Below are positions 1-6,510 of a stretch of 10,225 nucleotides of DNA, one piece after another. Made by a program: the position numbers and the translations under genes. The stretch is from DP-19 sp041488235 (GTDB lineage: Bacteria > Desulfobacterota > Binatia > UTPRO1). The stretch lies in the NCBI GenBank assembly GCA_041488235.1, contig JBGPOW010000159.1, positions 1 through 10,225 of the forward strand. The letters run 5' to 3'. The notes below the pieces were generated by a model that saw nothing but the letters and a program-made list of their open reading frames with translations, ran no database searches and was not told the origin of the DNA. Each line of letters starts with the position of its first letter. The stretch's first letter is position 1.

Positions 1-311
1 CAAGCCGCGGCCGCCTTCGCGACCACGTGGGCAGGGATGCTGTGCGACGGCGGACCCTCGTCGCTCGTCCACGTCCGGAATTCGGGGGCGTCGGGCTCGG
101 CCGCCGGGCGGAGCCATGACCGGGTGTACGCGCGGAAGCGCTCGAGCGTGCGTCCTTCCTCCGGCACGGGTCGCAAGAGAAACGCTCGCCACTCGATACG
201 GACCGCATCGCCGAACTCCTCCTCGATCCGCCGCACGCGCCGCGTCCCGAGGTAACACCACGGGCACAGATAATCGGACCAGACAACGCGATCGACGTAA
301 CCTGCGCCCAC
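1..311 (-). CDS. DsbA/FrnE-like thioredoxin-fold oxidoreductase, N-terminal part, cut by window edge
   Basis: Translating the minus strand from a GTG at 311 gives an uninterrupted frame of about 103 codons that leaves the window at base 1. It begins MGAGYVDRVVWSDYLCPWCY and continues LGTRRVRRIEEEF. The CPWC motif directly after a WSDYLCPW beta strand, followed by YLG, is the hallmark of the DsbA family subgroup that includes FrnE and 2-hydroxychromene-2-carboxylate isomerase relatives. These are thiol-disulfide oxidoreductases or glutathione-dependent isomerases, mostly cytoplasmic, and no signal peptide is visible here. The helical insertion after the first beta-alpha unit (WRAFLLRPVPEEGRTLERF) also fits. 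The GTG is chosen because an in-frame TAG lies about 45 bases upstream with no other start between, and GGGGAAG sits just before it. The gene is divergent from the secreted-protein gene at 539. The exact substrate cannot be told from this half. Confidence 0.85.
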   Translation of the reverse strand, partial: MGAGYVDRVVWSDYLCPWCYLGTRRVRRIEEEFGDAVRIEWRAFLLRPVPEEGRTLERFRAYTRSWLRPAAEPDAPEFRTWTSDEGPPSHSIPAHVVAKAAAA

Positions 312-395
312 GGGCTTCCCCGGTAGCTGCCTGCGGGGATCCTATCAAGCGCAAACGCAGTCGACGGAGGAGCCCAACGTTTGGCCTCACGTGAA

Positions 396-419
396 GACGT
401 GGTCGCGATGGACCACGTC
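396..419. promoter_or_regulatory. Perfect 9-bp inverted repeat in divergent intergenic region
   Basis: GACGTGGTC at 396-404 and GACCACGTC at 411-419 are perfect reverse complements around a 6-base spacer. A second small inverted repeat (CGTCG, CCG, CGACG) overlaps its right end at 416-428. The element lies in the 227-bp gap between the divergent starts at 311 and 539, so it could be an operator or an RNA hairpin. No T-run follows on either side, so a simple intrinsic terminator is unlikely. Nearer to 539, TAGAAT at 465-470 resembles a -10 box, but no convincing -35 partner was found. Confidence 0.4.
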
Positions 420-538
420 GCCGCGACGGGGAGTTGGATGCGCATGGGCATTTTTCCCACTAGGTAGAATTGACTACGATCCCGCCGCCGCGCCTACTGC
501 ACTCGACTCCACCACTTGCTGATCCCAAGGAGGCAGAC

Positions 539-1216
539 ATGTCCAACGTCCCTCGCATCTCGTCATTGCGGCTCGGCATCGTCTTGTTGATCGCTCTCGG
601 AGGAGTGTGCCCGAGCCATCGCTCGGCACTGGCATCCGACTCCGTCGCGCTCCCGTGCCGAGACGGCGGAACCGGCTGCATCCACATCGGGTTCACCGAC
701 GCGTGGTTCGACGGGAACGTCGTGCAGCTCGAGTACTCCCATCCGTTTTTCTGCGCCCAACCGCAGGACAGTAACGGCGACTCCGCCTGCACGGCGGGCA
801 GCCCCGCGGTCGTGCCGCCGCCGAGCGGTCCGGTGGTGAGCAACGTGTATCTTCTGATCCCGGTCGGGTTCTCGCCGCCCGCGGACACGCTTCAGTGTCC
901 CATCCGCGGCCACTGTATCGATCATCCTCACACGATCGACTTGTCGCGCTCCCTGCCGCGGGGATCCTCCGAAGCCGTGCTTCCCGCCCACAGCTTCGTG
1001 ATCGAGGACGAAGAGGCATTCCAGTCGACGTGGTGGCCGGTCGTGCTGGTCTTCGTGAAAAATCTCGACGCGTGGAACACGATCGCGGCCGCGAAGAACA
1101 TCGCCGCCGTGGATGCGTGTCAGGCTAGTGGCGGCTGCTTCGAAGAGGTCGACACGAACGCGTTCCTGTTTTTCCAAGTGCTCGGACCCGGGATGAGCCC
1201 GCAAGGACCCCCCTGA
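539..1216 (+). CDS. Secreted cysteine-containing protein of unknown family (225 aa)
   Basis: The start is the ATG at 539 because AAGGAGG lies at 527-533, five bases upstream. The open frame extends back to an ATG at 470, but that one has no ribosome binding site and would bury the signal peptide. Residues 1-32 form an export signal: a basic start, the hydrophobic run LGIVLLIALGGV, and a likely cleavage near SALAS. The mature part has eight cysteines (in contexts LPC, GTGC, FFC, SAC, LQC, GHC, DAC and GGC), suggesting disulfide bonds in the periplasm or outside the cell. Two other features stand out: a proline-rich VVPPPSGPVVS stretch and the block FQSTWWPVVLVFVKNLDAWN, followed by NAFLFFQVLGPGMSPQGP at the end. 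I do not recognise a characterised family and assign no function. It is monocistronic in appearance, with a small hairpin at its stop codon. Confidence 0.85.
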   Translation: MSNVPRISSLRLGIVLLIALGGVCPSHRSALASDSVALPCRDGGTGCIHIGFTDAWFDGNVVQLEYSHPFFCAQPQDSNGDSACTAGSPAVVPPPSGPVVSNVYLLIPVGFSPPADTLQCPIRGHCIDHPHTIDLSRSLPRGSSEAVLPAHSFVIEDEEAFQSTWWPVVLVFVKNLDAWNTIAAAKNIAAVDACQASGGCFEEVDTNAFLFFQVLGPGMSPQGPP

Positions 1217-1225
1217 CCCTCAGGG
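1211..1225 (+). terminator. Weak hairpin spanning the stop codon of the secreted-protein gene
   Basis: CCCTGA (1211-1216) pairs perfectly with TCAGGG (1220-1225) around a CCC loop, and the TGA inside the first arm is the stop codon of the preceding gene. Only CCGTTTCG follows, not a real T-tract, so termination activity is doubtful. Confidence 0.25.
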
Positions 1226-1403
1226 CCGTTTCGAGCGAATGGGCAAGAAACGAGCGGACCGCCCCCTGAACGCTTCCCGAGCGGCGGTACCGAATTCACT
1301 GGAGGTCTCCTCTTGACGCGCGGCTTCGCCGAATGCACGCGCGGGACCAGAGAGGCGGACTACTTGGCCCGGCAGCCGCGTCGACCGGTAGATCGACGCG
1401 ATT

Positions 1404-1760
1404 CTACCCGAGCTCAGCGATCGCGACCTCGCGGTGCTCCTGCGCCGAGCGCTGCGCGGCGAGGGCAAACGCGAGCGTCGCGCGCGCGTCGGCGAGGATG
1501 AGGGGGCTCTCGCGGCCCTCAAGGATCGCGTCGATGAAATCCCGCGTGCCGTCGCGGAACGATGCTGCCCAGTCGGTCTCGACGGCGTGGAAGGCGCGCG
1601 TCTCGCCGTCGCGGTAGAGGACCACGGGCGGCTCCTCGAGGAGCTTCCCCGTGCAGCGACTGACCCACACAACGCCGCGCGTCCCACGCAACTCGAGGCG
1701 GTCGTCGCTGACGTAGTAGCGCCAATCACAATCGACGTCCTTGATCTGTTGCGCTCCCCT
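1404..1760 (-). pseudogene. C-terminal remnant of a Gfo/Idh/MocA-family oxidoreductase
   Basis: On the minus strand, the frame ending at the TAG at 1404 reads DCDWRYYVSDDRLELRGTRG, then VVWVSRCTGKLL, EEPPVVLYRDGETRAFH, WAASFRDGTRDFIDAIL and ARATLAFALAAQRSAQE. This matches the C-terminal substrate-binding half of NAD(P)-dependent Gfo/Idh/MocA sugar-type dehydrogenases: a beta-sheet face, then the FxxAIxxGRxP and final helix with AAxxSA. The N-terminal Rossmann domain, about 230-250 residues with its GxGxxG motif, is missing. The frame stays open to 1823, where an in-frame TAG closes it, but residues above about 1755 no longer look like the family. The first available start is only an internal TTG at 1691. 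I read it as a truncated, non-functional remnant; a short domain-only gene is possible but unlikely. Confidence 0.7.
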
Positions 1761-1823
1761 GTCGCTTTCGGTCAGCGACGTCGAGGACTGCCCTCCGCTT
1801 TCCTCCGAACGTCGGCTACACGA

Positions 1824-1925
1824 CTACACTTCGCTCTCGTCGAGGAGTTGCTCAAACCAGGGCGGCGCGACGATTGCCAGGAAGAAAGGTGCGTGCCGAT
1901 CGTGATCGTCGTGAAAGGGAGACAT
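1824..1925 (-). other. Possible C-terminal gene scrap upstream of the Gfo/Idh remnant
   Basis: In the same minus-strand frame as the Gfo/Idh remnant, and ending at the TAG at 1824, the translation MSPFHDDHDRHAPFFLAIVA then PPWFEQLLDESEV has protein-like composition rather than the arginine-rich look of GC-rich shadow frames. It could be the tail of another lost gene. I do not recognise a family. It competes with the small plus-strand gene starting at 1928; the palindrome CATCGATG at 1923-1930 supplies an ATG to both strands. Confidence 0.2.
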
Positions 1926-1927
1926 CG

Positions 1928-2041
1928 ATGTTCTGGTTGCTCGTGATCGTTGGCGGGCTGCTCGGCCAGCCGCTGCTGCTCGCCGCTGCGCTCCTGATGC
2001 GCCTCGCCACGTTCCTCGCGGAGAAGCCGCAGCGGCGGTAA
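1928..2041 (+). CDS. Possible 37-residue single-pass membrane protein
   Basis: A short frame starts at the ATG at 1928 and ends at the TAA at 2039-2041. AAAGGGAGA lies just before it at normal ribosome-binding distance. The product begins MFWLLVIVGGLLGQPLLLAA and continues ALLMRLATFLAEKPQRR: one hydrophobic helix of about 25 residues with a basic C-terminal tail, as expected of a small inner-membrane protein with the tail in the cytoplasm. No family is recognised. A hairpin follows at 2074. Its support is the ribosome binding site plus the coherent helix and tail; the main doubt is its length and its position inside a decayed region. Confidence 0.45.
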   Translation: MFWLLVIVGGLLGQPLLLAAALLMRLATFLAEKPQRR

Positions 2042-2073
2042 TGGCACTGATACCCTCAGCCACGCCGCCCACT

Positions 2074-2100
2074 ACCCTCTGCGGCTCCCGCCAGGAGGGT
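2074..2100 (+). terminator. Hairpin between the small ORF and the AcvB gene
   Basis: ACCCTC (2074-2079) pairs with GAGGGT (2095-2100). Inside it TG can pair with CA, and CGG with CCG around a CTC loop, leaving two single-base bulges. No T-run follows (CCTCGATTAG), so it may be a weak terminator of the small ORF or a leader hairpin of the AcvB gene 45 bases downstream. Confidence 0.3.
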
Positions 2101-2144
2101 CCTCGATTAGATCCGCCACACGGATTAGCCGGGACCGGACCAGC

Positions 2145-3482
2145 ATGAGAACGCGTCGCCTACGTCGCCGTCTGCTGATGATGGCGCTCGCCGGGCTGGT
2201 GTTCGCGTGCCAAGCGGAGCGCGCGCCGACGGCGCGAGACGAGGGTCGGTTCGGCACCGTCGAGGTCTTCGTGCCCCGCAACGCTCCGACCGGCATCGTG
2301 TTCCTCTTTTCCGACGTGGACGGGTGGAGCGCGGCGCTCGCGCGTGTCGCGCAGCGCCTTGCGGCGCGCGACACGCTCGTCGTCGGGGTGGATCTCCGCC
2401 GCTATCTCGACGGCCTCGCAGCTAGCGACGACGGCTGCCACTACGTCGTCGCCGAGATCGAGGACCTGAGCCATCGCCTCGAGCGCGAGACCGACGTTCC
2501 GGTCTATCGCTCGCCGCTCCTCGCCGGCATGGGCGCGGGCGCGACGTTGGCATACGCAGCGCTCGCGCAGTCGCCGGCGGCGACCGTCGCCGGCGCGGCC
2601 GGAGTCGACCCGGCGCCCGCCCTCGCGACGAAGGTACCGCTCTGCCCCGGCGCGCCGGCGACGCCGGATCCGCAGGGCGGCTTCCGATACACGACGGGTG
2701 TGCCGCTCCCCGGCATCTGGCGCGTCGAGCGCACGCGTGACCCCGACATCACCGCGGAGCTCACGGACCTGATCACGCCGATGCTCGCCGGCGCCGCGGC
2801 GCCCGGCTCGATCGCGGCGGCGCTTCCCGACTTGCCGGTCGTCGAGATTCCGGCGCGCGCGCCGGGGCGCCTGGCGGCGATCATCTACTCGGGCGACGGC
2901 GGCTGGCGCGATCTCGACAAGACGATCGGCGAGACCCTGGCGACGCGCGGCGCGCCGGTCGTCGGCGTCGACAGCCTGCGCTACTTCTGGCGCGCGAAGA
3001 CGCCGGAACGCGTCGCGGCCGATCTCTCGGCGATCATCGGCGCGTGCCGTGCGGCGTGGGGCGACGTCCAGCTCATGCTGGTCGGTTACTCGTTCGGCGC
3101 GGGTGTCCTGCCCTTCGCGGTGAACCGCTTGCCGCTCGCCGAGCGCGGCCACGTCGTCGAGGTGTCGCTGCTCGGTCTCGAAGCGCACGCGCCGTTCGAG
3201 ATCGAGGTCACCGGATGGCTCGGCCGCGCGCCGTCCGCGAGCGCCCTTCCCGTCCTGCCGGAGATCCAACGGCTCGATCCGAGCCTCCTCCAGTGCTTCT
3301 ACGGCGACGAGGAGACGGACAGCTTGTGCCGCGACCCGGCCCTCGCGCGCGCGGAGGTCATCCATACCGCGGGCGGGCACCATTTCGACGGCAACTACGT
3401 CGGCCTCGCCGATCGCATCCTCGGCGGCGGGGAGCGGCGCTTGGCGGCGCACGCCGCGCCTCCGGACGTCAGCGACCGATGA
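2145..3482 (+). CDS. acvB: AcvB/VirJ-family protein, probable lysyl-phosphatidylglycerol hydrolase
   Basis: This 445-residue protein matches the AcvB/VirJ family, alpha/beta-hydrolases that act in the periplasm. AcvB-type members hydrolyse lysyl-phosphatidylglycerol. Residues 1-22 are a basic start, a hydrophobic core and LVFAC, a plausible lipobox with Cys22, suggesting a lipoprotein. The protein has two related halves. The first (about 38-160) has the strand and helix pattern VEVFVPRNAP, IVFLFSDVDGW and VVGVDLRRYL, but GMGAG (128-132) where a nucleophile elbow would be, so no serine. The second (about 232-425) has IIYSGDGGWRDLDKTIGETL, VVGVDSLRYFW, the elbow GYSFG with Ser316, and the GGHHFDGNY block at 410-418 that probably holds the catalytic His. 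Length and two-domain layout match AcvB better than the shorter VirJ. The ATG at 2145 has a poor ribosome binding site; ATGs 33-36 bases further in are alternatives. Its 3' end overlaps convergent mprF by 14 bases, supporting the lipid role. Confidence 0.88.
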   Translation: MRTRRLRRRLLMMALAGLVFACQAERAPTARDEGRFGTVEVFVPRNAPTGIVFLFSDVDGWSAALARVAQRLAARDTLVVGVDLRRYLDGLAASDDGCHYVVAEIEDLSHRLERETDVPVYRSPLLAGMGAGATLAYAALAQSPAATVAGAAGVDPAPALATKVPLCPGAPATPDPQGGFRYTTGVPLPGIWRVERTRDPDITAELTDLITPMLAGAAAPGSIAAALPDLPVVEIPARAPGRLAAIIYSGDGGWRDLDKTIGETLATRGAPVVGVDSLRYFWRAKTPERVAADLSAIIGACRAAWGDVQLMLVGYSFGAGVLPFAVNRLPLAERGHVVEVSLLGLEAHAPFEIEVTGWLGRAPSASALPVLPEIQRLDPSLLQCFYGDEETDSLCRDPALARAEVIHTAGGHHFDGNYVGLADRILGGGERRLAAHAAPPDVSDR

Positions 3483-6174
3483 CGCCTCCGACGCCGCCGG
3501 AAATCAGGGTCGCGATATCGGTCAGCACGAACGGGAGGGCGAGACCTCCCGGTGACGCCAGATAGCGCGGCTCCCACACCGGACGGAACTTCTCCTTGAA
3601 GGCACGCAGGCCGCGATAGTTGTAGAAGTGATCGCCAAAGCGGAAGAGCAATCGCCCGAGCCGCGTCCAACCGGGCGCGAGGCGGTGACGCTCGAAGCCG
3701 GAGAGCGGTGCCATGCCGATGCTGAACCAGCGGTATCCCTGGGCTTTGCCCCAGAGGATGAGCTCGGTGAAGAGATAGTCCATCACCACCGGCGGCGCGT
3801 CGTCGGCGTAGCGCATGAGATCGACGGACAGCTCCTCCTTGGACGCGCCCGCCCACACGTTCGCGAACGCGAGGATGCGCCCGCCCTGGCGCACGATGGC
3901 TACCGGTAGGCGCGCCAGGTACGCGCGATCGAAGTAGCCCAGCGAGAACCGTTTCTCGCGCACGTTCTTGCGCGCCAACCATTCGTCCGAGATCTCCTCG
4001 AGGCGATCGAGGACGGCGGGAACCTCGGACGGTGGAAGGACGGCGAACTCCCCCCCGTCGCGGGCCATACGGTTCTGCGCCGTGCGGAGATCCTGGCGGT
4101 CCTTGCCGGACATGCTGAAGCGATCGAGCGGGACGCGCCCCTCTTCGCCGAGCTTGTAGAGCTTGAGCCCGAGGTCGAGATAGATCGGCAGCTCGCCGAC
4201 GCTCACCTCGTAGAACACCGCGGATCCGCCGTGCTGATCGGCGAGCTCGCGAAATCTCCACGCCAGCTCGCGGCGCACCGCCGGCGGGCCGACCGGATCC
4301 GCGAGGGCAACCCACGACCGGCCGCGCACCCCGTACATCAAGAATCCGCCGTCCTCGTGAAAAAGCAGACAGTTGCTGCCGAGGAGCGCGAGGTGCGCGA
4401 TCGCCCGCGGCGCCGTGGTGGCGATCGCGGCCGCTCGGGTGATGTCTTCCGTAGAGGGTGCCAGCGGGACGGAGCGTGCCGGCCGCAAAAGCCGCGCGAG
4501 CGAGTAGACCGCTGCGAGACCGCACGCGCCAGCGAGCGCGCGCAGCGAGCGCGGCGCATGCGCCGACAGTTCGAATTGCCACCACAGCTCACGCGAGTAC
4601 TCGACGTTGCGGTACGCAATCGCGACCATCGCCCCCGTCCCGACGAGCGCGAGGACCACGGCGATGATCCACGACACCGAGAACGACTGCCCGATGAGCG
4701 AGCTCCGTCGATAGAAGTACGGGCGGCAGCGCGACAGCGCGATTGCGACCGCGGTGAGCACGAGCGCCTCTTCGTACTTGATGCCCTTCAGCAAGGACGT
4801 CGCGGCGCCCGCGATCAGCAAGACGAGCGCAAGGTAGTACGCCGCGTCGACGCGCTGCTGGAGCGCGCGCGTGAGCAGCAGAAGCCCGACACCGACGAGG
4901 CTGCCGGCGAAGTGCGAGACCTCCACGAGCGGCAGGGGAAGCAGCGTGTGCAGGAGCGCCATGCGTCCGGGCGCGGCCGGTCGCGCGGACGAGAACAGCA
5001 AGATGAGCCCGGCCGCAAACGTGATGATGGCGAATGCGCGCGGCGCCAGCTCTGGCCACCACTCATCGAGCGCGCTGCGCGCGCGCACGAACCCGCTTTG
5101 TTTCGTCAGCTCGTACGCGGTGAAGGCCACGAACGCCGCCGCGAGCGGCACCAGGTAGATGACGCGGTAGGCCAGCACCGCGGCGAGGGCGACCGGTGCG
5201 CGATGATACGGCGCGAGCAAGGTCACGATGGTCGCCTCGAAGACGCCGAAGCCAGCGGGCACGTAGCTGACGAGCCCGAGCGCGCGCGCCGCAACAAAGA
5301 TGCCCGTGAGGCGCGCGAACGAGAGCGCATGCGCGGGCGGCAGCAGCGTGTAGAGTACCGCGGCGCCGAGCGTCCACTCGAGGCTCGAAAGCGCGATCTG
5401 CGCCGCCGTGGTGCCCGCGTGCGGGAGGGCAACCTCGAACCCGCGCAGGCGGAGGTTGCGCGTCCGGCTCGCCGTCCACGCCCAATACCCGAACCCGAGC
5501 GTGAGCAAGAGCACGCCGACGAGGCGGCTCGCGGTCTGGAGCAGCGGAAGGTGCGCCGGCAGCCGGAGCGGCGTAACCGTGAGGGCGGCGCCTCCCAGAA
5601 ACAGCACGGCGAGCCAGAACGTCACGAGCTCGAGCGCCATCACGTCGGCGATCTCGCCAGCCGTCAGACCATCGGCCGCCAAGATCCGGTAGCGCAACGC
5701 CCCGCCGCCGAGAAACTCCGGGCCGACGCTGTGGTTCACGACGTACGTAGTAAACGAGGTGAGCGCGACACGCGGCAGCGCGAAACGCCGCCCGATGTGG
5801 CGGAGAGCGAGCAGATCGTACGCGAGGACCGTGCAATAGCTCGCGATCGTGAGCGCGAACCCGAGCGACAGGTGACTGCGAGACATCGCCCGCAGCCGAA
5901 CGACCAGCGCCTCGTAGCCGGCCGGACCCCCGAGCCGGCGATGAACGATCCAGACGCTCACCGCGAGCAGCGTGAGCGCGACCGTCGTGACCGTCGTCGA
6001 AGATGAACGCTTGCTCAGAGCCCTTGAAAAGACACGAAATCCGCGGCGAATGCGAGCGCCGGGTCGACGGACACGCAACGCGCGGATATGAGGGCCGGTC
6101 AACAACTCACTCGCCCCTGGGCGCACTTTCGTCGTGCCCAGCGCCGCCTGCACGCGGGTGAATCGTCGCATCAC
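3469..6174 (-). CDS. mprF: MprF: aminoacyl-phosphatidylglycerol synthase and flippase
   Basis: MprF (LpiA in rhizobia) transfers an amino acid, usually lysine and sometimes alanine, from aminoacyl-tRNA to phosphatidylglycerol and flips the product outward, lowering negative surface charge and resisting cationic peptides. Residues about 60-565 hold roughly 13-14 membrane helices, including VNHSVGPEFLGGGALRYRIL (146-165) and the YVPAGFGVFEATIV region (304-317) typical of the flippase. Residues about 575-880 are the cytoplasmic synthase: WVALADPVGPP (621-631), FYEVS (654-658), LYKLGEEGRVPLDRFSMSGK (672-691), SVDLMRY (783-789), VMDYLFTELILWGKAQGYRW (797-816), FSIGMAPLSGFE (817-828) and FYNYRGLRAFKEKFRPVWEP (850-869). 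At up to 901 residues it is longer than the usual 840-870; the first ~25-30 residues derive from a transposase remnant. The GTG at 6174, ATG at 6171, and TTGs at 6105, 6102 and 6078 are possible starts. Lysine versus alanine specificity cannot be read here. Confidence 0.93.
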   Translation of the reverse strand: MMRRFTRVQAALGTTKVRPGASELLTGPHIRALRVRRPGARIRRGFRVFSRALSKRSSSTTVTTVALTLLAVSVWIVHRRLGGPAGYEALVVRLRAMSRSHLSLGFALTIASYCTVLAYDLLALRHIGRRFALPRVALTSFTTYVVNHSVGPEFLGGGALRYRILAADGLTAGEIADVMALELVTFWLAVLFLGGAALTVTPLRLPAHLPLLQTASRLVGVLLLTLGFGYWAWTASRTRNLRLRGFEVALPHAGTTAAQIALSSLEWTLGAAVLYTLLPPAHALSFARLTGIFVAARALGLVSYVPAGFGVFEATIVTLLAPYHRAPVALAAVLAYRVIYLVPLAAAFVAFTAYELTKQSGFVRARSALDEWWPELAPRAFAIITFAAGLILLFSSARPAAPGRMALLHTLLPLPLVEVSHFAGSLVGVGLLLLTRALQQRVDAAYYLALVLLIAGAATSLLKGIKYEEALVLTAVAIALSRCRPYFYRRSSLIGQSFSVSWIIAVVLALVGTGAMVAIAYRNVEYSRELWWQFELSAHAPRSLRALAGACGLAAVYSLARLLRPARSVPLAPSTEDITRAAAIATTAPRAIAHLALLGSNCLLFHEDGGFLMYGVRGRSWVALADPVGPPAVRRELAWRFRELADQHGGSAVFYEVSVGELPIYLDLGLKLYKLGEEGRVPLDRFSMSGKDRQDLRTAQNRMARDGGEFAVLPPSEVPAVLDRLEEISDEWLARKNVREKRFSLGYFDRAYLARLPVAIVRQGGRILAFANVWAGASKEELSVDLMRYADDAPPVVMDYLFTELILWGKAQGYRWFSIGMAPLSGFERHRLAPGWTRLGRLLFRFGDHFYNYRGLRAFKEKFRPVWEPRYLASPGGLALPFVLTDIATLISGGVGGVIGR

Positions 6175-6272
6175 TTCGCTGTCGTGGATCGCATAGATGG
6201 CATCCTCAGCCTGCGGGTCCGATAGGTTGAACCACTGCGCAGGAAGTAGATGCGCGGCATCGTTTCGAGGCC
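6100..6272 (-). mobile_element. IS5-family transposase remnant, fused in frame to the 5' end of mprF
   Basis: On the minus strand from 6272 the reading GLETMPRIYFLR, then after a lost base QWFNLSDPQAEDAIYAIHDS and EVMRRFTRV, matches the conserved N-terminal region of IS5-family transposases. Family members read roughly GLETMLRIYFLQQWFNLSDP followed by a DSxxMRRF block. The frameshift is at about 6232-6236, where CGCAGTGG stands for CGCCAGTGG. After MRRF the sequence still resembles the family (ALGTTKV for LGDDKVP) down to about 6100. The catalytic DDE core is absent, and I found no terminal inverted repeats. The part below 6174 is in the same frame as mprF, so it appears as the N-terminus of the mprF open frame. 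It is dead as a transposase but may supply the start codon of mprF. Confidence 0.75.
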
Positions 6273-6278
6273 CCTACG

Positions 6279-6510
6279 CGGTCGCCGTACGAGCGGGCGC
6301 AACACGTGATCTTGCCAAGAGCGTCGGCGTAACCGACGACGAGATTGCGAAGGTCGCCGTCGATGGAACGGTCGGCACCCGCGACGCGGAGAGCACTCTG
6401 TCGCGTCGCGGACGAGATCTCGCGCGAACGTACGTCTGAGCGACGCGCCGGCGGCACTGACCGAGCGCTACGACGTGCGGCAAGCGACCGAGCTCATGGG
6501 GCGCCGCGCT
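6279..6510 (+). pseudogene. Carboxymuconolactone-decarboxylase/AhpD-family remnant with several frameshifts
   Basis: Joining plus-strand frames gives RSPYERAQHVIL (6279-6314), AKSVGVTDDEIAKVAVDG (from about 6314), ALCRVADEIS (middle frame, about 6396-6425) and LSDAPAALTERYDVRQATEL (about 6436-6495). This is the order in carboxymuconolactone-decarboxylase-like proteins: YEWAQHV, then a GVSDEEI helix, then LLRAADEL, then a DATWAALAERYDxRQLxEL block. Members are small alkylhydroperoxidase-fold or decarboxylase proteins of about 150-190 residues. Three or more frameshifts separate the pieces, the W of YEWAQH is R, and the N-terminal third is missing exactly where the IS5 remnant begins. It is therefore a dead gene. 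A further stretch to about 6550 (EGDPQPEWF in another frame) may be its tail; that region overlaps the C-terminal codons of tatA on the other strand. Confidence 0.7.

Noticed and set aside
470..538. Upstream ATG that would lengthen the secreted protein by 23 residues
   Set aside because: There is no ribosome binding site there, whereas AAGGAGG precedes the ATG at 539, and the longer form would bury the signal peptide.
2160..3452. 430-codon open frame on the minus strand opposite the AcvB gene
   Set aside because: It is the shadow of a well-supported gene, rich in Arg and Ala with no motif.
4231..6006. 591-codon open frame on the plus strand opposite mprF
   Set aside because: It is antisense to a confidently identified gene and its product is almost all Arg, Glu, Gln and Asp without a domain, which is typical of a shadow frame in GC-rich coding DNA.
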